From assembly GCA_030618475.1 (NCBI GenBank), contig JAUXDG010000043.1, positions 1-14,595 of the forward strand: a stretch of DNA of 14,595 nt. Reading direction: 5' to 3'. The notes under the pieces were generated by a model that saw only the letters and a program-made list of their open reading frames with translations, ran no database searches and was not told the origin of the DNA. This document shows, piece after piece, positions 1 through 8,983 of the stretch. Both the position numbers and the translations under genes were made by a program. Source of the stretch: Gammaproteobacteria bacterium. Its GTDB lineage: Bacteria; Pseudomonadota; Gammaproteobacteria; DSM-19610. Position 1 is the first letter of the stretch. Each line of letters begins with the position of its first letter.

Positions 1-660
1 GGTGCGTCGATTCGGTACGAAATAGGGTGTTGTCAGATAGATCGATTGCCTGGCATGGGAAACCATGTCAGCAAAACTGCCGTTCAAATAACGGCGACCG
101 CCGCGACTGAAATTGGACAACAGGATGCTGCCGCTTTCTGCTGCGTGCAATGCCGGTGGACGTTTTCTGCCGATCCAGAATCGACTAAACAACTCCATGG
201 CCTGGGCGGCCAGAGCATCACCGAAGCCAATGTGCGTGTCTCGCCAGCGGGCATCACCGTATGCAGCGCGTGAATTTTCCCGATGTATATTAAATCCACC
301 CACGTAAGCATAGGCGCGGTCGACAACCAGCAGTTTGCGGTGATTGCGCCGGTTATAGCGCCACGGGTGGCGCCAGCTCCAGCGATGGAACCAGCGCACC
401 GTTACGCCATTCCGACGCAGATTGCTGATCAGTTGGTGTGAAGCCCAGAACAATGAACCGGCGGCATCGAGGTGCAAACGTACCATAATGCCCGCCTGGG
501 CACGCTCAATCAGCGCTGCTGCGAAACGGCGTCCGATTTCATCATCGGCGAAAATGTAACTTTCCAGCAGCACGTGATGTTGCGCTGCTGAAATCGACGC
601 CAGCATCGCCTCGTACAGCAGGTCGCCTTCAGTGAAGAGTTCGAAATGCTCTGAACCCAC
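1..660 (-). CDS. clsB: ClsB-type cardiolipin synthase / phospholipase D family protein (partial, C-terminus beyond left edge)
   Basis: The first 220 codons are present, in one open frame that runs off position 1. The product belongs to the phospholipase D superfamily, whose bacterial ClsA/B/C members make cardiolipin at the inner membrane by transferring a phosphatidyl group. The first HKD motif is intact: H107, K109 and D114 in NHRKLLVVD, followed by GGFN (121-124). The N-terminal part (about 6-60, with LLESYIF) and the segment SIYLTTPYFVPNRR near residues 206-219 match ClsB-like proteins from family knowledge. The second HKD motif would lie outside the window. No signal peptide or N-terminal membrane helices are seen, which fits ClsB rather than ClsA. 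The start is a GTG; the only in-frame codons between it and an upstream stop offer no better choice, and there is no clear Shine-Dalgarno site. It begins 7 bases after the stop of the GGDEF-EAL gene, so translational coupling is likely. The exact lipid substrate cannot be told from this half. Confidence 0.85.
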   Translation of the reverse strand, partial: MGSEHFELFTEGDLLYEAMLASISAAQHHVLLESYIFADDEIGRRFAAALIERAQAGIMVRLHLDAAGSLFWASHQLISNLRRNGVTVRWFHRWSWRHPWRYNRRNHRKLLVVDRAYAYVGGFNIHRENSRAAYGDARWRDTHIGFGDALAAQAMELFSRFWIGRKRPPALHAAESGSILLSNFSRGGRRYLNGSFADMVSHARQSIYLTTPYFVPNRRT

Positions 661-667
661 AAGTGTA

Positions 668-3145
668 CTATTGCTTCAAATAGACAACGGTGTGATCCGG
701 TGTTCCGAGCTGTTCGAGTGGTGCAGGTGTTCCGAGGTGGAAACCCTGCACGAAGTCTACGCCGATATCCTGCAGGACTTCCAGCGACTCGGCAGTTTCG
801 ACATATTCCGCTGTTGTCTGCTTGTCCATCATGCTGACGATGTCGCAAATGGATTTAACCATCATACGATCAGTATCATTGTTCGCTATGTTGCGTACAA
901 AGGCACCATCGATCTTGACCATGTCTACCGGCAGGTTTCTGAGGTAGGCAAAAGAGGATAAGCCGCTGCCGAAGTCATCGAGCGCGAAACGGCAACCCAC
1001 TTCGCGCAGTGCATGGATAAAATCTGTCGCCTGGCATAGATTAGCGATGGCGGCAGTTTCTGTCACCTCAAGACACAGTTTATGCCTGGCGAACTCGGAT
1101 GATTCCAGGCGATTGAGGGCATACTCCTTGAACGACTCATCGCACAGCGACACGGCTGACAGGTTCACCGAGCAGAGCTCAATCTGGCGCAGCAGTTCAG
1201 GGTGATCCTCGAACCATTGAATGACATGATCAAGAACCCAGCGATCCACCTGGGGTGACAGGTTATAGCGTTCAGCAGCTGGCATAAATTCGCCGGGGCG
1301 AATGACGTCACCACCTTCGCGGAGTCGCAGCAGAATCTCGCAGCGGCTACCCCCAACCTTTGTACCACAGGCATGAATAGGTTGTGCATATAATACGAAT
1401 CGATCATTTTCCAGGGCCGAGATGATACTGGACGCCCAGTGTGAGTCACCTGTCCGGTTGGCGGCCACGGGGTCATCATCGGGGTGGTAGACATGGATAC
1501 GGTTTCGTCCCTTTTCCTTGGCGGCATAGCAGGCAGAATCAGCGAGGTTCAGGGCATCTTCAATCGAGGCGCCACCCTGAAGGGGCACAAGGCCGATACT
1601 CACACCCAGCGAAAAGCGGCGCTCGTGCCACTGGAAGCGGAAACCCTCGATCGCTACACGTATATGATCGGCGAGAACACCGGCCCGGCCAAGCGGACAA
1701 TGTTCCATGAGTACCGCAAATTCATCACCACCCAGCCTTGCCAGCGTATCCCTGGAACGGATCTGGCCGGTCAACAGGCTGGCAATCTGGCGCAGTAACT
1801 CGTCTCCCGCAACATGGCCGCAGCTGTCGTTGATGATCTTGAAACGATCGAGATCGAGATAGCAGAGCACATGGTCGCCAGGATGTTTGTCGGCCTGAAT
1901 CAGTAAACGACCGAGTCGATGCTCGAACTCGCGCCGATTGATAAGGTCGGTAAGTGCATCGTGCGAAGCCTGGTAGGAGAGCTGATCCTCAAGCCGGCGC
2001 CGATCGGTAATATCACGACACACCACCAGCACGCAGGGTTCCTGCGTCTGCGCATCCAGACTGGCGCGCAGATGTACCCAGAATACCGAGCCGTCCTTGC
2101 GGATTTTACGGTATTCGATTCCGCTATCGAGTCCGGGTCTGGTGAACTGCTTTTCGATATAAGCGAATACAATTGAAGTATCATCCGGGTGTATGAGTTT
2201 TTCGGCGGTTTTACCGATCAACTCATCGACAGCGTAGCCCAGGCTACTGGCACCGATGCGATTGATCGAAAGGATGGTACCCGAGCTGCTGAATACCGCA
2301 TTGATATCGGGTGCATTTTCGTATAACGCCTGATAGCGTGCTTCACTGACACGCAGGGCTTGTTCGGCTTTTACCCTGTCCGTAATATTTCTGAAAATGC
2401 CGCGGGTTGATACGGCTTCGCCATCTTTCATAATGGAACCACAATCACCTCTGATATAAACCGTTTCGCCCGTTTTGGCAACATACTTGAAGTCGATCTG
2501 ACTGAGTGTTTCCCCGGCTTTGAGGCGCTCGAAACGGTCCTGACAACAAGACCGGCTATCCGGGTGCAGCACATCCAGCAGCGTCATGGAACTGACTTCA
2601 TCCTCGCTATAGCCCATGGCGTCGCGCCAGGCACGATTGGTACAGAGAAAAGAGCCATCGGCTGCCAGACACTGAATAAGATCGTTAGTGTTGTCGAAAA
2701 CGTCGAGATAACGCTCCTCGCTCTTCCTGATTTCATCTTCGACCAGCTTTCGTTCCTGCTCGGATTGCACACGGCTGAGAAGCACATTCACCAGCGCCGG
2801 CAGACGGCGAAGATTCTCTTCATTGGAAAGGATACACTGGTCGATACCCTGCTCGAGACACCGTAACGCGATGTCTTCGACACCGCTTTCCGCGATCAGT
2901 ACCAGTGGAAGCTCGATCGCGCGTTCGCGATTCCATGTAATGAAGCCGAGGGCAGTGAAATCGTCGAGCTCGAGTTCACTGACAGCGAGATCCCAGCCGC
3001 CGTCATCAAGCGCTTGCAAAAGTTCGGATTTTGTTGTGACGCGATGGCAGTCAAGATTTTCGAAACGGGCGTCGAGTTGCTGCTGAATCAGATCGGCGGT
3101 ATCCGGACAAACGGCTAACAGCAGACGGGGCATCGAGTTCGGCAT
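668..3145 (-). CDS. Pseudo-receiver/PAS/PAS/GGDEF/EAL cyclic di-GMP turnover protein
   Basis: 825 residues, cytosolic by appearance (no signal peptide or membrane helices). Order of domains: a receiver-like fold (about 5-125), a coiled-coil linker (126-142), PAS 1 (about 143-260), PAS 2 (about 265-382), GGDEF (about 390-552) and EAL (about 570-815). The cyclase motif is RLGGDEF (GGDEF at 472-476), with a canonical product-inhibition RxxD (463-466) five residues before it. The phosphodiesterase domain has E603-x-L605-x-R607, N661 in VNLS, ETE-like EVTE (693-696), DDFG (723-726), K744 and E779/E782, so both halves look catalytically complete. The receiver-like domain is degenerate: the usual phospho-accepting Asp is Glu (E57 in VSELEL) and the conserved Lys near the end is missing (ILSNEE). 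ATG codons lie at 3145 and 3133; the first is kept, with weak ribosome-site support for either. The gene is first in a likely two-gene operon with the ClsB-type gene. Which activity dominates cannot be read from sequence. Confidence 0.93.
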   Translation of the reverse strand: MPNSMPRLLLAVCPDTADLIQQQLDARFENLDCHRVTTKSELLQALDDGGWDLAVSELELDDFTALGFITWNRERAIELPLVLIAESGVEDIALRCLEQGIDQCILSNEENLRRLPALVNVLLSRVQSEQERKLVEDEIRKSEERYLDVFDNTNDLIQCLAADGSFLCTNRAWRDAMGYSEDEVSSMTLLDVLHPDSRSCCQDRFERLKAGETLSQIDFKYVAKTGETVYIRGDCGSIMKDGEAVSTRGIFRNITDRVKAEQALRVSEARYQALYENAPDINAVFSSSGTILSINRIGASSLGYAVDELIGKTAEKLIHPDDTSIVFAYIEKQFTRPGLDSGIEYRKIRKDGSVFWVHLRASLDAQTQEPCVLVVCRDITDRRRLEDQLSYQASHDALTDLINRREFEHRLGRLLIQADKHPGDHVLCYLDLDRFKIINDSCGHVAGDELLRQIASLLTGQIRSRDTLARLGGDEFAVLMEHCPLGRAGVLADHIRVAIEGFRFQWHERRFSLGVSIGLVPLQGGASIEDALNLADSACYAAKEKGRNRIHVYHPDDDPVAANRTGDSHWASSIISALENDRFVLYAQPIHACGTKVGGSRCEILLRLREGGDVIRPGEFMPAAERYNLSPQVDRWVLDHVIQWFEDHPELLRQIELCSVNLSAVSLCDESFKEYALNRLESSEFARHKLCLEVTETAAIANLCQATDFIHALREVGCRFALDDFGSGLSSFAYLRNLPVDMVKIDGAFVRNIANNDTDRMMVKSICDIVSMMDKQTTAEYVETAESLEVLQDIGVDFVQGFHLGTPAPLEQLGTPDHTVVYLKQ

Positions 3146-3281
3146 CGGATAATCCAGCCATTATATTATTTTTATCAGTATATAACATATTTGAATCGTC
3201 CGCATATATGTTTTATTTATTTATATATATGATATAGATAGCGTGCATTTCTCAAGTGATATGATAGATTCTCAACAGGCC
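3146..3281 (-). promoter_or_regulatory. AT-rich intergenic region, probable promoter of the GGDEF-EAL/ClsB operon
   Basis: This 136-bp gap between cusA and the GGDEF-EAL gene is far richer in A and T than any other part of the window, with runs of ATAT and TTTATTTATTT. On the minus strand a TATACT hexamer (3177-3182) is a reasonable -10 that would give a leader of about 25 bases, but no good -35 is found 17 bases upstream. A second option is TTGAGA near 3250-3255 with TATCAT 15 bases downstream. A direct repeat of TTCTCAA (plus strand 3249-3255 and 3269-3275, spaced 20 bp start to start) could be an operator. No convincing hairpin terminator for the cus operon is seen here. The promoter role is inferred from position and composition. 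Confidence 0.35.
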
Positions 3282-6200
3282 CTAACCCATCTCAGTCTTA
3301 TTATTCCTGATCTGGGCACTGCGCCAGATCAGGAACGCGGCAGGAATCACCAGCAAGGTCAGTACCGTTGCGCTGACCATTCCGCCAACCATGGGCGCGG
3401 CGATACGGCGCATGACCTCGGAACCGGTGCCACTGCCCAGCATGATCGGTAACAGGCCGGCGATAATAGCAGCGACGGTCATTATGATGGGGCGCACACG
3501 TAACAGGGCACCTTCGATAACGGCCTGGCGCAATTCGGACACACCGATATTACGCTGCTGTAAAGATGCCTTGTCCTGTTGTCGCCGGTAAGCCTGGTTC
3601 AGGTACACCAGCATGATGACGCCGATCTCCACCGAGACACCGGCCAGGGCGATGAAGCCGACACCGGCGGCAACCGACAGGTCATAGTCGAGCCAGTACA
3701 TCAGCCAGATGCCACCGACCAGTGCCAGCGGCAGGGTGGTCAGGATAATGAATACCTCGGTGGCGCGACGGAAATTGAGATACAGCAACAGCACGATAAT
3801 CGCCAGTGTAACAGGCACAACCGTGGTCAGCTTTCGCTTGGCGCGTTCCATGTATTCGTACTGCCCCGACCAGCTCAGCGAATAACCCGCCGGCAGCTCG
3901 ACCTGTTCCGCCACCACCTGCCTGGCGTGCTCGACATACGAGCCCAGATCCCGGCCCTGGATATCAATATAGATCCAGCCGTTGAGGCGGGCGTTTTCGC
4001 TCTTAATGACGCCGGGTCCACTGGCAATACGCACGTCGGCAACATCGCCGAGCGTAATCTGTGCTCCCGCCGGCGTTTGTATGGGCAGTTCGGCGAGTTT
4101 GCTTTCGGAATCCCGCACATCGCGTGGGTAGCGCAGGTTGACCGGGTAGCGCTCCAGGCCTTCGATACTCTCGGTAACATTCATACCGCCGACCGCGGTA
4201 CGCACAATTTCCTGCACATCCGCGATATTGAGCCCATAGCGGGAGGCGGCAGTTCGATCGGTTTCCACCATCACGTAACGGCCGCCAACCACCCTTTCGG
4301 AGAAGACCGATACCGTACCCGGCAGCGGTGTCAGTACCCGTTCGATATCTTCGCCGATTTCCTGGATGCGCGCCAGATCAGGACCGGCAACTTTGACACC
4401 TACCGGCGTCTTGATACCGGTCGCCAGCATATCGATACGGTTTTTGATCGGCATCACCCACGCATTGCTCATGCCCGGGATTTTCACCAGGGCATCCAGT
4501 TCCCGTCTGAGTTTTTCCGCTGTCATGCCCTCGCGCCACTCATCGCGCGGCTTGAACTGGATGGTGGTTTCTATCATGGTCAGCGGCGCCGGATCGGTGG
4601 CTGTTTCTGCGCGCCCCATTTTTCCGAACACGCGTTTGACTTCCGGCACTGTCATGATGAGTTTGTCGGTTTGCTGCAGGATTTGCTGGGCTTTGCCAAT
4701 AGAGATGGCAGGGAAGGCACTGGGCATATAGAGCAAGTCACCTTCGTCCAGATCCGGCATGAATTCCGAGCCCAGGCTGTCACTCAACGGCCACCAGCCG
4801 GACAGTGGCCAGGCCATGGATACGGCAGCCAGCGCCGATACCAGGACAACGGTCTTCGGCATTTTCATTACTCCGTCGATGACCGGCCGGTAGGCGGCGA
4901 TCAGCAACCTGTTTATGGGATTCCTGTCCTCGGCGATGATCCGTCCGCGGATGAAGTAGCCCATCAGCACCGGCACCAGCGTTATAGACAGGACCGCGGC
5001 GCCTGCCATGGCGTATGTTTTAGTGAAAGCCAGCGGCGAAAACAGGCGACCTTCCTGTGCCTGCAGGGTGAACACCGGCAGGAAGCTGAGGGTGATGATC
5101 AACAGCGAGAAAAACAGCGCCGGGCCGACTTCGGCCGCCGCTTGCGCTATCAACTGCCAGCGCCTGGCAGCCGTGACTTCCTGGTGTTCCATGTGTTTGT
5201 GTACATTCTCGACCATGACGATGGCGGCATCGACCATGGCGCCGATGGCGATGGCGATACCACCCAGAGACATGATGTTGGCGTTGATGCCCTGGGCATA
5301 CATGATGATGAAAGCAATCAGGATACCGACCGGCAGACTGACGATGACCACCAGTGCCGATCGCAGGTGAAAAAGGAACAGGGCGCACACCAGTGTGACG
5401 ACAAGGAACTCCTGGAACAGCTTTCCCTTTAAGGTGTCGACGGCGCGTTCGATCAGACTGGAACGGTCATAGGTCGGCACAATCTCAACGCCGTCGGGCA
5501 GGCTGCGTTTGAGTTCTTCAAGTTTCGCCTTGACGCCCTCGATGGTTTTCAGTGCATTCTCACCCCAGCGCATAATGACGACGCCGCCAACGACCTCACC
5601 TTCACCGTCGAGTTCAGCGAGTCCACGACGCATCTGCGGCCCCAGGCGAATGTCGGCGATATCTTCCAGCAGAATCGGCGTTCCATTGGCATTCATGCCC
5701 AGCGGTATCTGCCGTAACTCGTCCACACCCTCGATGTAACCGGTGGCACGCACCATGTACTCAGCCTCTGCCATTTCGATGACCGAGCCGCCCACTTCCT
5801 GGTTGCCGCGCTGAATGGCCTGTCGTACATTGGCCAGGGGAATGCCGTAAGAGCGCAGCCGGTCAGGATCGATCACCACCTGGTACTGCTTGACCATGCC
5901 GCCAATGGTGGCGACTTCGGAAACCCCGGCGACCGTCTGCAGCTCGAACTTCAGGAACCAGTCCTGCAGGCTGCGCAGTTCGGCGAGATCGTGCTTTCCG
6001 CTGCGATCGACCAGTGCATATTCATAGACCCAGCCTACGCCGGTGGCGTCCGGTCCAAGTGCCGTTGAAGCGCTGGCCGGCAGACGGTTCTGCACCTGGC
6101 TCAGGTATTCGAGCACGCGCGAGCGTGCCCAGTACAGATCGGTGCCATCTTCAAACAGAATGTAGACATAGGAATCACCGAAGAAGGAATAGCCACGCAC

Positions 6201-6443
6201 CGTGGTGGCTTTGGGTACCGACAACATGGTGGTGGTCAACGGATAGGTGACCTGATCTTCCACCACCTGAGGCGCCTGACCCGGGTAACTGGTCTTGATA
6301 ATGACCTGTACGTCGGACAGATCGGGGAGGGCGTCGACGGGCATATTGTTGACCGCATACAGGCCCCAGCCGGTCAGAATGAAGGTCAGTAACAGAACCA
6401 GGAAACGGTTTCGGATCGACCAGCGGATGATGTTGGCAATCAT
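3282..6443 (-). CDS. cusA: CusA-type Cu(I)/Ag(I) efflux RND transporter
   Basis: 1053 residues, a full-length heavy-metal RND pump (E. coli CusA is about 1047). It is the inner-membrane, proton-driven part of a tripartite exporter. The cation specificity comes from the methionine trio known in E. coli CusA: M573 (LLYM), M623 (PLTM) and M672 (RIDM) are all here at the same numbers. Methionines of the proposed export relay (M271, M391, M403, M410) are also present, and M479/M494 correspond to E. coli M486/M501. The transmembrane proton-relay residues D405 and E939 (GVSVEIG) are conserved, with E412 in VEN. The position of the conserved K984 in RVRPK is Ile here (I986, RVRPI). Hydrophobic helices lie at about 13-30, 345-380, 388-412, 440-460, 475-498, 530-545, 872-890, 896-918, 923-948, 985-1002 and 1018-1040. 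ATG overlaps the cusB stop (ATGA), so the two are translationally coupled. A CzcA-like Zn/Co/Cd pump is less likely given the methionines. Confidence 0.95.
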   Translation of the reverse strand: MIANIIRWSIRNRFLVLLLTFILTGWGLYAVNNMPVDALPDLSDVQVIIKTSYPGQAPQVVEDQVTYPLTTTMLSVPKATTVRGYSFFGDSYVYILFEDGTDLYWARSRVLEYLSQVQNRLPASASTALGPDATGVGWVYEYALVDRSGKHDLAELRSLQDWFLKFELQTVAGVSEVATIGGMVKQYQVVIDPDRLRSYGIPLANVRQAIQRGNQEVGGSVIEMAEAEYMVRATGYIEGVDELRQIPLGMNANGTPILLEDIADIRLGPQMRRGLAELDGEGEVVGGVVIMRWGENALKTIEGVKAKLEELKRSLPDGVEIVPTYDRSSLIERAVDTLKGKLFQEFLVVTLVCALFLFHLRSALVVIVSLPVGILIAFIIMYAQGINANIMSLGGIAIAIGAMVDAAIVMVENVHKHMEHQEVTAARRWQLIAQAAAEVGPALFFSLLIITLSFLPVFTLQAQEGRLFSPLAFTKTYAMAGAAVLSITLVPVLMGYFIRGRIIAEDRNPINRLLIAAYRPVIDGVMKMPKTVVLVSALAAVSMAWPLSGWWPLSDSLGSEFMPDLDEGDLLYMPSAFPAISIGKAQQILQQTDKLIMTVPEVKRVFGKMGRAETATDPAPLTMIETTIQFKPRDEWREGMTAEKLRRELDALVKIPGMSNAWVMPIKNRIDMLATGIKTPVGVKVAGPDLARIQEIGEDIERVLTPLPGTVSVFSERVVGGRYVMVETDRTAASRYGLNIADVQEIVRTAVGGMNVTESIEGLERYPVNLRYPRDVRDSESKLAELPIQTPAGAQITLGDVADVRIASGPGVIKSENARLNGWIYIDIQGRDLGSYVEHARQVVAEQVELPAGYSLSWSGQYEYMERAKRKLTTVVPVTLAIIVLLLYLNFRRATEVFIILTTLPLALVGGIWLMYWLDYDLSVAAGVGFIALAGVSVEIGVIMLVYLNQAYRRQQDKASLQQRNIGVSELRQAVIEGALLRVRPIIMTVAAIIAGLLPIMLGSGTGSEVMRRIAAPMVGGMVSATVLTLLVIPAAFLIWRSAQIRNNKTEMG

Positions 6444-7651
6444 TCTGCGGTCTCTGCGGAGTCGTCAGACGTCCCGTCGCTGCCCATGCGGTTGAAGCTG
6501 GCTCTCAGACTGGCTTCGGAATCGATCAGGAACTGACCGGAAGTGACCACTTTGTCGCCCTCGTTCAGGCCGCTGATGATTTCCACGAAGTCGCCGCTCT
6601 CCATGCCGGCTATGACCTCCTGTGCTCTGAACCTGCCTTCTTGCAGAGCCACAATGACGCGCTGTGTCTTGTCGGTTTTGATCAGCGCTTCACGTGGGAT
6701 ACTCAGTATGTCTTGCTTCGGGCCGGCATAGATGCGAACCCTGGCATACATGTCGGGTTTGAGCGCTTCGTCCGGATTGTCGAAACGCAGGCGCGCCTGC
6801 AGGGTTCGGGTCTTGGGGTCGATGGTGGGGTAGATAAACTCCACTTCGCCTTCCCAGACGCGGCCGGGCAGGTAACCCAGCCGGACTTCGGCAGGCTGGC
6901 CGACAGCGACCCAGTCGGACTGGCGTTCAAATACGTCGACCAGTAACCAGACGCTGGAAAGGTCCGCCAGTGTCAGCACCTCGGTCGCCGGCTTGACATA
7001 CATGCCTTCGCGCACGTTAAGACCGTCGACCACGCCGTCCTGGCTGGCGAGGACACGGACCCGCTGCGAAGCACGCCGCTCACGGGCGACCTGCCTGATC
7101 TGTGCGCTGCTCATCCCCAACGCCTCGAGTCGCTCACGGGATGCCCGTTTCAGATAGTCGTTGCTACCCCGCAAGGCCTGGATATACTCCTCCTGGGCGT
7201 TGACCAGCTCGCGCGAGTACAGTTCGAACAGCACATCGCCTTTACGAATCTGTTCGCCGTCCGATTTAACGTTCAGTTTCTCGATCCAGCCATCGGTGCG
7301 CAGGTGAACATGGCTGAGTTTGCGCTCGTCGAAAGCGACGTAACCGACCGTATTGATCTGGCGCCACAGCTTTCCACGTTCGACCCGTGCGGTGCGCACG
7401 CCAAGATTCTGTACCATGCGGGGGTCGATACGGACGGTACCCGCATCGCCGGCTGCATCGGCATAGACAGGCACCAGATCCATGCCCATCGGTGATTTCC
7501 CGGCTTTATCACGGCGGTAATTGGGGTCCATCGGTGCCACCCAGTAGAGGATCCCGGCTTCGTCCTTGTCAGCGCAGAAAGCAGGGGCGGCAGTCAGGCC
7601 GGATGCGGCGACCAGGATGACCGGCAGCAGAGCGGAAATACGAAGTTTCAT
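6440..7651 (-). CDS. cusB: CusB-type periplasmic adaptor (membrane fusion protein) of Cu/Ag efflux
   Basis: 403 residues. A signal peptide (basic MKLR, hydrophobic core, then AFCAD near 24-28) sends it to the periplasm, where it links CusA to the outer-membrane channel. Right after the signal comes the N-terminal metal-binding segment typical of CusB, ILYWVAPMDPNYR (about 34-46) followed by GKSPMGMDLVP (about 51-61). Its methionines correspond to the copper-binding ones of E. coli CusB and replace the cysteines of the related heavy-metal-binding domain. Then follow the barrel-sandwich/lipoyl halves (about 110-150 and 205-235) around a helical hairpin (about 150-200), the beta-barrel and the membrane-proximal domain (to about 375), and an acidic tail. 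A strong ribosome site, AAGGAG, precedes the ATG by 7 bases, and the ATG overlaps the cusC stop (ATGA). It sits between the channel and pump genes, so stoichiometric co-expression is expected. Confidence 0.94.
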   Translation of the reverse strand: MKLRISALLPVILVAASGLTAAPAFCADKDEAGILYWVAPMDPNYRRDKAGKSPMGMDLVPVYADAAGDAGTVRIDPRMVQNLGVRTARVERGKLWRQINTVGYVAFDERKLSHVHLRTDGWIEKLNVKSDGEQIRKGDVLFELYSRELVNAQEEYIQALRGSNDYLKRASRERLEALGMSSAQIRQVARERRASQRVRVLASQDGVVDGLNVREGMYVKPATEVLTLADLSSVWLLVDVFERQSDWVAVGQPAEVRLGYLPGRVWEGEVEFIYPTIDPKTRTLQARLRFDNPDEALKPDMYARVRIYAGPKQDILSIPREALIKTDKTQRVIVALQEGRFRAQEVIAGMESGDFVEIISGLNEGDKVVTSGQFLIDSEASLRASFNRMGSDGTSDDSAETAE

Positions 7652-8958
7652 TGGCCTTCTCCTTGCAGAGACAGCGAGCTATCAACGGACTGGGGTTGCA
7701 GAAAAAGCAGGCGTGCCTGCGTTTTGGCACGGTCCACACGGATACGCAGTGCCTGAAGCCTGACGTCGAGATCTGTGATTCGTGCCCGCATCAGCGTGTT
7801 GAATTCGTTGATACCACTCTGATAGGAGAGCAATGCGGCTGCTGCGTTCTCCATGGATTCGCGTAACAGGTGCTGCTGGTAGAGGGTCATCTGTTCGCCA
7901 AGCCGCAGCCAGCGTGCATAATCGGATTTGAGCGTGCGTTGCATTTCGCGCAGTTTCTGTTCGCGTGTCTGGATAGCAGCTTCTGTCTGCTGCTGCTGTG
8001 CCGCCAGGCGTCTGTCCTGGCGCTTTTCGGTGAACAGCGGTAAGTCCAGTGTCACCATGGCGGCCATCATATCGGGACGATCACTACCATCGGCGTTATC
8101 GCCAAAACGCTTGCGATACTCCAGGCCGACATCGAAGCCCGGTTTGTACTGCTCGCGTGCCGCCTTGACCAACTGCCGATTCGCTTCAACCCGGGCAGTA
8201 GCCGATTCGATGGCCGGATGCTGTGCCAGTGACGCCTGCAGCCTGGTCTGGGATTGCGGTTCCGGCAGTACGGGGAAGCCTGGGGTGACAGGCTGCCAGG
8301 CGGCTTCACCGATCCAGCGCGTCAGCTCGGCCCGCTGTACATCGGACTGTTCACTGATTTTTGCCGCACGATCTTCGAGACGCGACAGTTCAAGTTGCGC
8401 CTGTAGCACGTCCTGCTGGCTGACACGCCCTGTAGCGTAATGGGCACGGGTAATATCGACCAGCTGTATAAACAGCCGGCGGCTGCGTTCGATGATGTGG
8501 GCAGCCTGGTTCTGGTAATAGAGCTCCAGGAAGGCCTGACGAACATCACGGCGGATTTCCTGTTCGGTAAATTTTGTCTGCGCCTGTTGCGCCATGCCCA
8601 GCCATTCGGTGCGCTTTCGCCGATAGCGCAGTGTCTGGCCGCGCGGAAAAGCCTGCTTGATCCCGGTGCGAAACTGGGAGGAACCTTCCTTTTTCATACT
8701 GAAATCATCCAGCGGTACGTTCCAGACGCCAACGGTCAGTTTCGGATCCGGTAACTGCCCATCGGCAACCGCCTGTTCCTGCAGGGCGAGCGCACGTGCC
8801 TGGCTGGCGATGACAGCCGGATCAGCCTCAAGCGCCAGGCGTTCGGCGTCCGTCAGACTCAGCTCTGCCCGGGCGCTCAAAGCGTACGGGAGCATGAGCA
8901 GAAGCAATAACGCTCTACGGTGAATACGTCCCGGTTTTCGGGTTTGTGGCATCGACAT
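7648..8958 (-). CDS. cusC: CusC/TolC-family outer-membrane efflux channel
   Basis: 436 residues from the chosen start. It is the outer-membrane exit duct of the copper/silver pump. A basic N-terminus and hydrophobic stretch (about 14-30, LLLLLMLPYALSARA) form a signal peptide; no lipobox cysteine is present, so unlike E. coli CusC it is probably not a lipoprotein. Two structural repeats of the outer-membrane efflux protein family follow (about 33-215 and 240-420), with heptad-like amphipathic helices rich in Ala, Gln, Arg and Leu. The frame is open to a GTG at 8964, but that codon abuts the GGAG ribosome site. The ATG at 8958 has GGAG at about 7 bases and is preferred; an ATG at 8952 is also possible. 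The gene is the second of the operon, 106 bp after the CopL-like gene. Assignment to the Cus system rests mainly on the CusB/CusA neighbours. Confidence 0.92.
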   Translation of the reverse strand: MSMPQTRKPGRIHRRALLLLLMLPYALSARAELSLTDAERLALEADPAVIASQARALALQEQAVADGQLPDPKLTVGVWNVPLDDFSMKKEGSSQFRTGIKQAFPRGQTLRYRRKRTEWLGMAQQAQTKFTEQEIRRDVRQAFLELYYQNQAAHIIERSRRLFIQLVDITRAHYATGRVSQQDVLQAQLELSRLEDRAAKISEQSDVQRAELTRWIGEAAWQPVTPGFPVLPEPQSQTRLQASLAQHPAIESATARVEANRQLVKAAREQYKPGFDVGLEYRKRFGDNADGSDRPDMMAAMVTLDLPLFTEKRQDRRLAAQQQQTEAAIQTREQKLREMQRTLKSDYARWLRLGEQMTLYQQHLLRESMENAAAALLSYQSGINEFNTLMRARITDLDVRLQALRIRVDRAKTQARLLFLQPQSVDSSLSLQGEGQ

Positions 8959-8983
8959 AAGCACTCTCCATAACAGTGTCCTT

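Noticed and set aside
510..848. A 112-codon minus-strand frame across the junction of the first two genes
   Set aside because: It lies in another frame than both supported genes, and its peptide shows no domain. The HKD-containing frame starting at the GTG at 660 explains the DNA.
3579..5432. A 617-codon open frame on the plus strand, inside cusA
   Set aside because: It is antisense to the well-supported cusA. Its product is a low-complexity mix rich in Gln, His, Asp and Arg with no recognisable motif, typical of the opposite strand of GC-rich coding DNA.
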